Shown: positions 5,395 to 13,200 of the stretch, piece after piece
Position numbering within the stretch: position 1 is the first letter of the stretch
Layout of the letters: every line of letters begins with the position of its first letter
NCBI GenBank assembly: GCA_002482805.1
Contig: DLGR01000026.1
Location: 1 to 13,967 of the forward strand
DNA from: Micavibrio sp. UBA7689
GTDB lineage: Bacteria > Pseudomonadota > Alphaproteobacteria > Micavibrionales > Micavibrionaceae
Length of the DNA stretch: 13,967 nt
Direction: 5' to 3'
The notes under the pieces: model-generated
Databases searched by the model: none
Seen by the model: the letters and a program-made list of their open reading frames with translations, nothing else
What the model was told of the DNA's origin: nothing
Program-made: the position numbers and the translations under genes

Positions 5395-6492
5395 CTATCG
5401 TCTGATACGGGCAATCATAGTGCCGTAGGCGGCAATGGCTGCATTAATTTCGGGCTCCGTCGTAGCGTACCCGATGGAAAAGCGCAAGGCGCTTTTGGCA
5501 TCCGCTTCGCTGTAGCCCATGGCGGTGAGCACGTGGCTGGGCTTGAAGGTACCGCTGGAGCACGCGGAGCCGGAGGAGACCGAGATGCCTTCGAGGTCCA
5601 TCGCCATCAATTGCGTTTCGGCGGACACGCCGGGGATGGCGACGCTGACGGTGTTCGCCACGCGTGGGGCGGAGGCGGCGAGGATCACCAGATCATTGGC
5701 AACCTGGCGCAGGCCTTGTTCGAGTTTTGTACGTAGGCCGGTGCAGTGGGTTTGATAGGCGGGGATGTTGCTGGCCGCTATTTTGGCGGCGGTTCCAAAG
5801 CCCGCAATGGCCGCAACATTTTCAGTGCCGGCGCGCTGGCGTTTTTCCTGACCGCCGCCGCGTAAGTATTTCGGCATCTGCAATCCTTCGCGGAATATAA
5901 GCGCGCCCGTGCCTTGCGGCCCGCCGAATTTATGCGCGGACAAAGTAAGATAATCCACGCCGAGTTCTTTAAAATCAATCTCGATACGCCCCGCCGCCTG
6001 CACGGCGTCACACAGCACAAGCGCGCCCGCGTTTTTCGCGAGCGCCGCGATAACGGAGACAGGCTGCCTTACGCCCGTTTCGGAATTCACCAGCTGTACG
6101 GCGACGAGCGCGGGTTTTTTTTCCAGCATTTTTTGAAATGCGTCGACGTCTATGATGCCGTTGTTGGTCACCGGAATTTTTTGCGCATGGGGCGCGGCTT
6201 CCAAAACAGACGGATGTTCTATGGCGGAGATAAAAACGACTTTGTCCTGATAACCGCTCAATATGGTGTTGTTGCCTTCGGTCGCGCCGGAATTGAAGAT
6301 CACCTGCGCGGCGCGGACATTCACCAGTTTCGCCACTTCCTCGCGTGCATCCTCGACCAGCTTGCGCGCATTGCGTCCTGCCCCGTGAATGCTCGAGGCG
6401 TTGCCCGTTTCACCCATGGCCGCCGACACCGAAGCGATCACTTCGGGGCGGATGGGGGCAGTGGCGTTATAATCGAGGTAAATCCTGCGCAT
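5395..6492 (-). CDS. Cysteine desulfurase (NifS/IscS family)
   Basis: A PLP enzyme that takes sulfur from L-cysteine as a persulfide, giving alanine; products are iron-sulfur clusters and thio-modified tRNAs. The 365 residues show the expected landmarks: YLDYNATAP (5-13), SGATEGNN (68-75), His93 in AIEHPSV, NSETG (136-140), Asp162 and Gln165 in CDAVQ, the PLP lysine Lys188 in LSAHKFGGP, and the persulfide-forming Cys311 in SGSACSSG within a class I type loop. It is somewhat shorter than E. coli IscS (about 404 residues), closer to NifS-like proteins. The ATG at 6492 has no Shine-Dalgarno; a -10 box seven bases upstream suggests a leaderless mRNA. A ferredoxin gene follows ten bases downstream. 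It could supply sulfur to MnmA encoded nearby. Whether it is the housekeeping IscS or a paralogue is not decidable here. Confidence 0.96.
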   Translation of the reverse strand: MRRIYLDYNATAPIRPEVIASVSAAMGETGNASSIHGAGRNARKLVEDAREEVAKLVNVRAAQVIFNSGATEGNNTILSGYQDKVVFISAIEHPSVLEAAPHAQKIPVTNNGIIDVDAFQKMLEKKPALVAVQLVNSETGVRQPVSVIAALAKNAGALVLCDAVQAAGRIEIDFKELGVDYLTLSAHKFGGPQGTGALIFREGLQMPKYLRGGGQEKRQRAGTENVAAIAGFGTAAKIAASNIPAYQTHCTGLRTKLEQGLRQVANDLVILAASAPRVANTVSVAIPGVSAETQLMAMDLEGISVSSGSACSSGTFKPSHVLTAMGYSEADAKSALRFSIGYATTEPEINAAIAAYGTMIARIRR

Positions 6493-6499
6493 TGCGGAA

Positions 6500-6529
6500 T
6501 TTATAGGGGATTTAGGTCTATTAACACAA
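6500..6529 (-). promoter_or_regulatory. Candidate promoter of the desulfurase-ferredoxin operon (leaderless)
   Basis: On the minus strand TATAAA (6505-6500) stands seven bases before the ATG at 6492, and TTGTGT (6529-6524) lies 18 bases further upstream. The -10 is good and the -35 poor (three of six). Transcription would begin at or one base before the A of the ATG. No Shine-Dalgarno is present, in agreement with a leaderless transcript, which is common in Alphaproteobacteria. Confidence 0.45.
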
Positions 6530-6548
6530 GGATTTAGGGCGCTTTATA

Positions 6549-6578
6549 TTGACATAATGATGATTTTAGCGGTATCGT
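6549..6578 (+). promoter_or_regulatory. Possible promoter of the PcfJ/repeat-protein gene
   Basis: A perfect TTGACA (6549-6554) is followed after 18 bases by TATCGT (6573-6578), a weak -10 with only TAT and the final T matching. The position, about 50 bases before the start codon in the divergent gap, is sensible, but the -10 makes this tentative. Confidence 0.3.
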
Positions 6579-6626
6579 CGAGCGCATATTTACCAATGCG
6601 GTTATAGAAGACGTACAGGATGTGTT

Positions 6627-8249
6627 TTGAAGATTAACGTTGTCCATCCCGAAGCCATCGATGCCTATCTGCTTGAACTGGCAGGAGGGGAGGAGACGCT
6701 CGGCCGCTATCTTTCCATCGCGCTCAAAAACGCGATGATGAAAGAGAAATCTTTTTTCAACCAAGTCACCGCTTATCCCGAAGACGCGCCCGCCTGGCTC
6801 ACCCGCGAAAAATTCGAAGAGGGATTTTATTTCGAATTCTCCCCCGAACAGGCGGACGGCAAACGCAACATGCTGCGCCACATCAAGGATTGGATCGGCG
6901 GCGCGATAAAAGATGGTGATGCGTGGATTGAAAATACGGACGCACTGGGCCGCCCGATACGCTTGCTCCAGATCAGCACTTTGCAAAAGGCGCAGGATAT
7001 GGCCGATAAGGACATGCGCGCAAAGGCGAACAATTTACGCTCGCGGTTTCTCAACGCATCATCCTTGTTCGAAGAAGACGAGGCGGCGGGACACATCGAA
7101 ACCGTCAAGATTTTCGATGATGGGTCGCGCATCGTGCGGTTGCTCACCCCGCATGCGCTGGACATCGAATCCGCCCATCTCGGCCATTGCATCGGTAACG
7201 GAAATTATGATGATTACGTGCAATCCGAAGACTGTTTTTATTATTCCCTGCGCGATCCGTTGAACAAGGCGCATGCGACGTTCGAGGTGGAAAAAGGTAC
7301 GCTCTTGCAATTAAAGGGCAGGGAAAACGCGCCGCCGGCAGAGAAATATATGGGCAAAGCGCAGGAGTTTATTCGTGAAAATAAATGGAAGCTGGGAGAA
7401 GATATTATCAATACGGGACTTCTTCACAAGGACGGGGAATATTACGACATCCAAAATTTGCCGGAAGGTTTTGCGTGGGATGAAGAACTTTTACTGCAGA
7501 ATATACCATGGCTCAAGGGCCTGTCAGACGGTATGACGATCAGATCGAATGTATATCTAGAGTATTGTCCGAAGTTTTCGTTCATCGGCGATAATGTGTC
7601 GGTGAGCGGGGATCTGGTTTTTCGTGAAATTTATGCACTCACCACCATCGGCAACAATGTGTCGGTGGGTGGGGATTTGGATATTAAAAAGTGCGAGAGC
7701 ATAACCCGGATCGGTGATAATGTTTCCGTGGGCAAGGATTTGATCCTTCCCAAATGCATTAAACTGAATTCTATCGGAAAAAACATATCAGTTGGCGGTG
7801 TTTTGGAGATTACCAACTGTAAGACGTTGGTCTCGCTGTCTGATAATATTTCGGTAAGCGGGAATATGCATGCGGGAAATCTTCCTGCTCTCACATCCAT
7901 AGGAAAAAATCTTTCGGTAGGCAAAAATTTGTTTATGGATCATTGCACGGCTCTCATATACATAGGAGAGAATCTGACGGTGGTTGGTGATCTGGATTTG
8001 CGGCGTTGCACGGCATTAACGTGTTTGCCCGAAAATCTATCGGTGGGTGGTTATTTGGATTTGCGGGGTTGCACGGCATTAACATCCTTGCCGCAGAATT
8101 TTTCTGCCCAAGAAATATCCTGGAACGGAGAAGTGTATGAGACCGTCGCCGCATTCCGCGCCGCGTTCGAAGCCGTGCATCCACCCAAACCCTCTGCGCC
8201 GCCACCACCGCCACCACCACCCGAAGCGCCCATGCCGCAAATCATGTGA
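6627..8249 (+). CDS. PcfJ-like domain protein with 21-residue solenoid repeats and polyproline tail
   Basis: A 540-residue protein with four parts. Residues about 1-165 are a helical, charged region without known motif. Residues about 170-240 match the PcfJ-like pattern: GHCIGNGNYDDYV (186-198), CFYYSLRD (203-210), ATFEVEKGTLLQLKGREN (217-234). Residues 320-487 are eight exact 21-residue repeats of the form IGxNxSVGGxLxIxxCxxLTx. Residues 519-536 are a Pro-rich tail with eight consecutive prolines. No signal peptide or membrane segment is visible. The start is the TTG at 6627: AGGA (6617-6620) stands six bases before it, and no ATG or GTG exists in frame down from the stop at 6567. PcfJ was named in enterococcal conjugative plasmids, but its biochemical role is not established. 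The gene lies divergent to the desulfurase and ahead of a hydrolase. Repeat solenoids usually bind proteins; the target is unknown. Confidence 0.85.
   Translation: MKINVVHPEAIDAYLLELAGGEETLGRYLSIALKNAMMKEKSFFNQVTAYPEDAPAWLTREKFEEGFYFEFSPEQADGKRNMLRHIKDWIGGAIKDGDAWIENTDALGRPIRLLQISTLQKAQDMADKDMRAKANNLRSRFLNASSLFEEDEAAGHIETVKIFDDGSRIVRLLTPHALDIESAHLGHCIGNGNYDDYVQSEDCFYYSLRDPLNKAHATFEVEKGTLLQLKGRENAPPAEKYMGKAQEFIRENKWKLGEDIINTGLLHKDGEYYDIQNLPEGFAWDEELLLQNIPWLKGLSDGMTIRSNVYLEYCPKFSFIGDNVSVSGDLVFREIYALTTIGNNVSVGGDLDIKKCESITRIGDNVSVGKDLILPKCIKLNSIGKNISVGGVLEITNCKTLVSLSDNISVSGNMHAGNLPALTSIGKNLSVGKNLFMDHCTALIYIGENLTVVGDLDLRRCTALTCLPENLSVGGYLDLRGCTALTSLPQNFSAQEISWNGEVYETVAAFRAAFEAVHPPKPSAPPPPPPPPEAPMPQIM
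7584..8087 (+). repeat. Eight tandem 63-bp coding repeats (21 residues each)
   Basis: Within the PcfJ-like gene the units begin at residues 320, 341, 362, 383, 404, 425, 446 and 467 without any insertion or deletion. Each has [IL]-x-x-N-[VIL]-[ST]-V near its start, a hydrophobic pair after about ten residues, and often Cys then Leu-Thr near its end. The first units begin IGDN/IGNN; the last ones read LPEN ... YLDLRGCTALTSLP, closer to a leucine-rich type. DNA copies have diverged, so the array is old rather than freshly expanded. A short LPQNFS half-unit caps it. Confidence 0.9.
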
Positions 8250-8280
8250 TTTATTAAACCTGCCTCCCTGTATGCGCTGA

Positions 8281-8311
8281 TAAATTTCCCCGTTAAAACC
8301 TAGGAAATTTA
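8281..8311. repeat. 9-bp inverted repeat downstream of the PcfJ/repeat gene
   Basis: TAAATTTCC (8281-8289) and GGAAATTTA (8303-8311) are perfect inverted copies around a 13-base loop. There is no T-tract, so it is not a standard terminator. An alternative stem, CCCGT (8289-8293) with ACGGG (8311-8315), would compete with it. It lies in the 180-base gap between stop and next start. Confidence 0.45.
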
Positions 8312-8360
8312 CGGGATTCACCGATTACCCACATAAGAATCAAGCACTTACGCGATTAAT

Positions 8361-8390
8361 TTGGACTTTTGCGAATCGGAGGTCTATACA
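8361..8390 (+). promoter_or_regulatory. Candidate promoter of the hydrolase operon
   Basis: TTGGAC (8361-8366, TTG plus the A of the consensus) and TATACA (8385-8390) are separated by 18 bases and lie about 40 bases before the hydrolase start at 8430. It is the best pair in this gap; no experimental support. Confidence 0.4.
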
Positions 8391-8429
8391 GAGGGCCAGT
8401 TAATTGTTCTTTTGTGTGGAAAGACATCA

Positions 8430-9101
8430 ATGCCCGAAATCATTTTCAATGGCCCCGCAGGCCGCCTCGAAGCACGTTACTCTCACTCGAAAACCCTCAA
8501 CGCACCTTTGGCTCTGGTTCTTCATCCGTCTCCCGAACATGGCGGCACGATGAACAACAAGAATACATATCTGTTGTATCAGGCGATGGTCGCACGCGGA
8601 TTTTCGACGATGCGTTTCAACTTCCGCGGCGTTGGCCGCAGCCAAGGTGTATTCGACCGCGGTGAAGGCGAATTGTCCGATGCCGCATCCGCACTGGACT
8701 GGATGCAACAATTGAATCCGAATGCGCCTTATGTTTGGGTTGCAGGTTTTCAATTCGGCGCGTGGATCGGTATGCAGCTTTTGATGCGCCGTCCCGAAAT
8801 CCAAGGATTTATTTCCGTGGCCCCGCCAGCAAACATCTATGACTTTTCGTTCCTCGCACCTTGCCCGTCTTCGGGTTTGATCCTGCACGGACAAAAAGAC
8901 AATATCGTGCCCGAACCTTCGGTTCAAAAGCTGGTGGAAAAACTGCAGGCGCAAAAAGGCATCACGATCGACTACCGCGTGGTCAACAACGCCAACCACT
9001 TCTTCCACGAACGCACGGACGAAATGGTTTCCCATGTTCATGACCACATGAACAAAGCCAAAGGCGGCAAAGCCTTTACCCAATTGCTGTCCAAAGCCGC
9101 A
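8430..9101 (+). CDS. Alpha/beta-hydrolase-fold protein with nucleophile Ser replaced by Gln
   Basis: A 223- to 224-residue alpha/beta hydrolase fold of the COG2945 type. Motifs are HPSPEHGGTMNNK (32-44, oxyanion-hole region), RFNFRGVGRSQG (62-73), the nucleophile elbow GFQFGAW (106-112), GLILHGQKDNIV (149-160, acid Asp157) and NANHFFHER (187-195, catalytic His190). The elbow normally reads G-[FY]-S-F-G; here residue 108 is Gln (codon CAA, 8751-8753), two base changes from most Ser codons. The rest of the fold is well kept, so it may be a binding protein or a hydrolase with another nucleophile. The ATG at 8430 is chosen over the TTG at 8361 because conserved sequence begins with MPEIIFNGPAGRLEARY and GGAAAG precedes it. 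In many Alphaproteobacteria a close relative sits next to a cysteine desulfurase and suf genes. An exported-protein gene follows closely. Confidence 0.9.
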
Positions 9102-9115
9102 TAAGGATTTATCAG

Positions 9116-9568
9116 ATGAGATACAAAAACGCCGCAGCAACCATTGCCCTCGCGGCGTTTTTGCTATCTAGCCCCGTTTTCGCACAACAGGAAACCGTCA
9201 AAGGCATTTTCTATGCCGATTGCTTCCCTTCGGATGGGCCGGCGGTGACGATAGAGCTCGAAAACTACATGCGCATCACCGTGTACGGCAATCCCGTGGA
9301 ACCCGATGACGCCTACAGAACCAAAGAACAAACTTTCCCGGGCGAGGGGGAGACCATGTATGTCGGCATGTGCACGGAAAAAATCGGCGACTGCAAATTC
9401 GTCGAAGGTGTTTTGTCCACGCACAAGGCCGATGAAGAAACGATCGAAGCCACGCTGGAATATTTCGACGGCACGGAAACGCAAGGCGATTCCGAAAGCG
9501 TTCAAGGGCCGATGGTGTCTTTTATCGCCACGTTTGACAAAACCCGCCCGCCGCCGAAATGTTTGTAA
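9116..9568 (+). CDS. Small exported four-cysteine protein of unknown function
   Basis: A 150-residue protein with a clear Sec signal peptide: MRYKN, hydrophobic AAATIALAAFLLS, and a cleavage site after PVFA (about residue 23). The mature part is acidic and has four cysteines (ADCFPS, GMCTEK, GDCKF, PKCL), which could form two disulfides in the periplasm. No domain is recognised. AAGG lies about nine bases before the ATG at 9116, and the hydrolase stop lies only about a dozen bases upstream, so the two genes share a transcript. A strong terminator follows 17 bases after the stop. Its length and cysteine number resemble the exported protein at 3892, but I see no sequence similarity between them. 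Confidence 0.8.
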   Translation: MRYKNAAATIALAAFLLSSPVFAQQETVKGIFYADCFPSDGPAVTIELENYMRITVYGNPVEPDDAYRTKEQTFPGEGETMYVGMCTEKIGDCKFVEGVLSTHKADEETIEATLEYFDGTETQGDSESVQGPMVSFIATFDKTRPPPKCL

Positions 9569-9585
9569 AGCCCACGTAAAACAAA

Positions 9586-9608
9586 CCCCGCGAAATGCGG
9601 GGTTTTTT
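9586..9608. terminator. Rho-independent, probably bidirectional terminator
   Basis: CCCCGC (9586-9591) and GCGGGG (9597-9602) form a perfect 6-bp GC stem with a five-base loop, followed by six T (9603-9608). On the minus strand the hairpin is followed by TTTGTTTTA, a usable T-rich tract. It stands between two convergent genes ending at 9568 and 9610 and probably serves both. Confidence 0.9.
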
Positions 9609-9609
9609 A

Positions 9610-10089
9610 TTACGCGGCTTTCTTCTGCTTGTTCAGCTCTTCCAGAATTTCATCGGTGTGGCCGTCGACTTTCACTTTGGGCCAGATTTTCTGGATGTTG
9701 CCTTTTTCATCGATCAGGAACGTCGTGCGGTCTATGCCCATATATTTTTTGCCGTACATGGATTTTTCGATCCACACGCCATAGCGTTCACAGACATCGC
9801 CGTTTTCATCGGACGCCAGCGGGAATTGCAGGTTGAATTTCGCTTTGAACTTATCATGCTTCTTTACGCTGCATTTGGAAATGCCCACAACCGCGACGCC
9901 GAGCTTTTCAAACGATTTGATATTTTCGGAGAGCGAGCAGGATTCCGCCGTGCAGCCCGGCGTATCGTCTTTGGGATAGAAATAGACGAGGACTTTTTCG
10001 CCCTTCATGTCGGAGAGACGGAAATGCCCGCCATTGTCGGTGGGCAGGTCGATTTCGGGGGCCTTGGAACCTTCGGTCGGTTGGGTCAT
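9610..10089 (-). CDS. bcp: Thiol peroxidase of the PrxQ/Bcp type
   Basis: A 159-residue cytoplasmic peroxiredoxin that reduces hydrogen peroxide and organic hydroperoxides with electrons from thioredoxin or a similar donor. The peroxidatic Cys46 lies in DDTPGCTAES and the resolving Cys51 follows after four residues, the atypical two-Cys PrxQ pattern. VYFYPKDDTPGCT (35-47), GISKCSVKKHDKF (69-81) and the conserved Arg121 in GIDRTTFLID agree with the family. The start is the ATG at 10089 (MTQPTEG), with AAGG eight bases before it; longer in-frame versions reach back into the promoter region of the divergent gene and carry no conserved residues. The C-terminus is Lys-rich (NKQKKAA). The gene ends at the shared terminator and is transcribed away from the AsmA-like gene. 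Confidence 0.95.
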   Translation of the reverse strand: MTQPTEGSKAPEIDLPTDNGGHFRLSDMKGEKVLVYFYPKDDTPGCTAESCSLSENIKSFEKLGVAVVGISKCSVKKHDKFKAKFNLQFPLASDENGDVCERYGVWIEKSMYGKKYMGIDRTTFLIDEKGNIQKIWPKVKVDGHTDEILEELNKQKKAA

Positions 10090-10163
10090 TGGATGCACCT
10101 TGTCTTGTTCTGTTTGTGTACCCCATAACGTGCCTTTCAGGTCCAGAAAGTCAAGATTGTAGA

Positions 10164-10192
10164 CTGACAAAGCCGTAAAATTATCCTATTGT
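10164..10192 (+). promoter_or_regulatory. Candidate promoter of the AsmA/YhdP-like gene
   Basis: CTGACA (10164-10169, five of six matches to TTGACA) and TATTGT (10187-10192, four of six to TATAAT) are separated by exactly 17 bases. They lie about 50 bases before the TTG start at 10245, in the 155-base divergent gap shared with bcp. A small GC-rich inverted repeat (GCCC/GGGC) falls in the predicted leader. Confidence 0.5.
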
Positions 10193-10244
10193 AATTAAAG
10201 AATATTCGCCCGTATGGGCCACAATACCCAAGGACTTCCCCGCT

Positions 10245-13200
10245 TTGATCAAGCCCGTTTTCAAAATCGCCCATAAAACGCTTCTCGCATCGCTCGAAAC
10301 ATTGGCGGTGATCGCGCTGATCCTGTGTATCGCGTTCGGCGCGTTTGTGTGGAAAGTGAGCCAGGGCCCGATCAGCATCGCGTTCGCCAAGGATTACGTG
10401 CAAAGCGCGCTCTCATCCGAGGAAGACGAGATCACCGTTGTGTTCGACGACATGGTTTTTTCATGGCCCGAATTGCAAGGACCGTTTCTTTTGGACCTTA
10501 CCAACCTGAAAGTGCAAAAGGGCGGAAGCACGGCGGCGGATTCCCTTTCCATCGAGCAGGCATCGGTGGGATTGTCACGCACCGCTTTGCTGTTCGGCCG
10601 CATTCGCCCCGTGAGCGTCATCATCACCTCGCCGTCGATTGAACTGGCCCGTTCGCGTGACGGCAAATTGAATTTGAAATTCCAGACAAAGGGAGCCGCC
10701 GCGCAGGCGACGGCGAAGACACCCGAGGAAGAGGCGCGCAACCCCGGCGAGGAAGTGGCGCAGATTTTCCGCGACATGGCGGAACGCAAGCGCGGCAATA
10801 TCTTATCGCGCCTGCGTGAATTCGTGATCAAGGATGCACAGCTCGCCGTGCGCGATTACCAGTTCGGGCTTTCGTGGTATTTGACGGATTTCGATTTCGA
10901 GATGACCAAGCACCCGCAAGGCGTGGCCGTATCGCTCGACGTGGTTTTGCCGGGCGGCAGAGAAGGCAATGCCGGTGTGAAGGGCGATCTGGTTTACCGC
11001 AGCGAAAGCGATGATTTCAGAGGCGCGGTGCAGGTAAAGGATATTAATCCGTATGTGCTCTCGCGCTTTTTGCCTGTGCCGGAAATTCTGGCGGGTCAGG
11101 ATGTGTTCGTGTCGGGCGATCTCGATATCGACATGGACAAGAACATGCTGCCGACGAAAATTTCGTTCAACGGCGGCATTCCCGAAGGTTCGGTTTTAAT
11201 CCCCGAAGAATATGACGCGCCCATCGCACTCAAAAATATTCTGATGGGTGTGGAATATGACGCGGCCGCCAAGTCTATCGTCATGAGCAAATTATCCGGC
11301 GATATCGGCGGCATTTTGTTCACGGGCGGCGGCAAGGGCACCTATACCGATACAACTTTGAGCGTGCCCATATCGCTCGAAGTCGCCAATGTCATGCGCG
11401 AACAGATTGTGCCCCTGTTCCCGAAGTCCGAACATGATGGAGAAGCCTATATGTGGCTGGGAAAAAATATCGAAGGCGGTTCGTTCAGCAATGTATCGCT
11501 GGCCATGGAATTGACGGGCGAGAAAACCCGCAACGAGGAATTGCAACGCGACCAATGGAGCATGGATGTTCCGAAACTGGTTCTCGATTTCGCGTTCGAA
11601 GGCGCGAAGGTCACGTATAACGACACGCTGATGCCTGTGACGGATGCCAAAGGCACGGGCGTGCTCGATCTCGGTGCGGAAGTTCTGGAGATCAAGGGTG
11701 AGAGCGGCAAGCTGGGCGATATCACGGGCACCGACATCACGGTGAAGGTGGATGATCTTATGACCGCTGGCGCTGGCATGGTCTATATCACGTTGAAAGC
11801 GAACGGCCCTATTGCGACCGCGCTCAATTACATTTCCGCAGAACCCATCAATATGGGGAAAGAGGAAATCGGCCTTGACCCCGCAACGGTTAAGGGCAAT
11901 ATCACGGCGGACCTCGATATATCTTTACCGACCGTCAAAGATATTCCCAAGGAATCGGTGAACGTCAAAATCAACGGCACGTTGAGCAATGTCGATATTC
12001 CCAACATCGTCGAAGGATTGCCGTTATCGGGCGGCCCGCTCACGCTTGCGACGGAAGAGGGCGGTTTCCGCATCAAGGGCAACGCGAAACTCGCGGGCCG
12101 CGAAACCGCGATGGAATGGCACCAATATTTCGAAAGCGCGGGCCATCCATATTCCATGCAGGTCAAAGCCACCGCAGGCGCGGATCAGGAATTGCGCAAT
12201 CATTTCGGCGTCAACCTCGATGAATATATCAGCGGCACCATGCCCGTCGATGTCGTCTACACCGATTTCGGCGGCGGCAGACAGGAAGTGCAGGTCAAAG
12301 GGGATCTGAATCCCGTGCGTATCTACATCGACCCGTTCAAATTCGAAAAACCCGTAGGCACGCCCGGCACGCTCACCACCACCGCGTACCTGCAAAACGG
12401 TGTTATCAAGGAATTGAAAAACACCGATTTGAAGACGAAAGATTTTATCGCGACGGCGACCTCCATCGGTTTTGCACCGATGAACGGCAAGGAAGCAGAC
12501 CTCGCCAGCGGCGTTCTGCCCACCGCCGTAATCGGCAAAACGCAACTCGCGCTCACGTTTGAAGTATCACCGCAAAACGTGATGCGCGTGAGTGCGAAGG
12601 GGCCCGTGTTCGATCTGGCACCATTCCTTGAACAGGCGGACGCGAGCAGTTACGGCGCGGCGGCGACGGCCCCCAAAAAACAACAACAGGCGATGCAGAT
12701 TTCGCTGACCGCAGACACGATGCTCGCCAAGGAAGGCCGCAAAGCCGCGTACACCAAAGCGTATGTGGAACTCGACACCGAAGGCGATATCACACAGCTG
12801 GAACTGGATGCGGGCGTGGGCAAGGGTCCTTTGTTCGTGCGCTTTAAACCCGACACGAGCGGTAAGCGCACGTTTAGGCTAGAGGCGCAGGATGCAGGCG
12901 CGGTCCTTCATACATTCGGGCTGTACGAAAACGTGATCGGCGGATCGTTGCTGATTTACGGCGAACCCAAAGGCGGCAACGTCAAGGGCGACCTGCACGG
13001 CAGCATGCGCATGGAAAATTTCCGCGTGGTGAAAGCACCCGCGCTGACGAAACTTCTGGGGCTCATGAGTCTTACGGGCATCACGCAGTTGCTTTCCAGC
13101 GAAGGCCTCGCCTTTGCCAAACTGGAATCGGGATGGGAATGGCGTTTCCGCGAAACCGGAAATCTTCTAATCATCAAGGACGGCAAGACGTCGGGCTCCA

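Noticed and set aside
5914..6537. 207-codon open frame on the plus strand
   Set aside because: It is antisense to the cysteine desulfurase, which has all catalytic motifs.
6534..6986. 150-codon open frame on the minus strand, between desulfurase and repeat gene
   Set aside because: It lies mostly opposite the N-terminal half of the PcfJ/repeat gene and has no recognisable motif or ribosome-binding site.
7584..8087. Possible CRISPR array because of regular 63-bp periodicity
   Set aside because: The periodicity is of coding repeats in one open frame; there are no identical direct repeats with unique spacers.
8196..8222. Short CCA/CCG triplet run that could be taken for a microsatellite or array
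   Set aside because: It encodes the polyproline tail of the PcfJ/repeat protein and is too short for a repeat array.
8427..9140. 237-codon open frame antisense to the hydrolase
   Set aside because: It covers almost exactly the hydrolase gene, whose protein motifs are unmistakable; the antisense frame is open because of codon bias.
10245..10255. TTGATCAA palindrome at the AsmA-like start as a second FNR-type site
   Set aside because: The half-sites are adjacent without the four-base spacer, and it overlaps the coding start.
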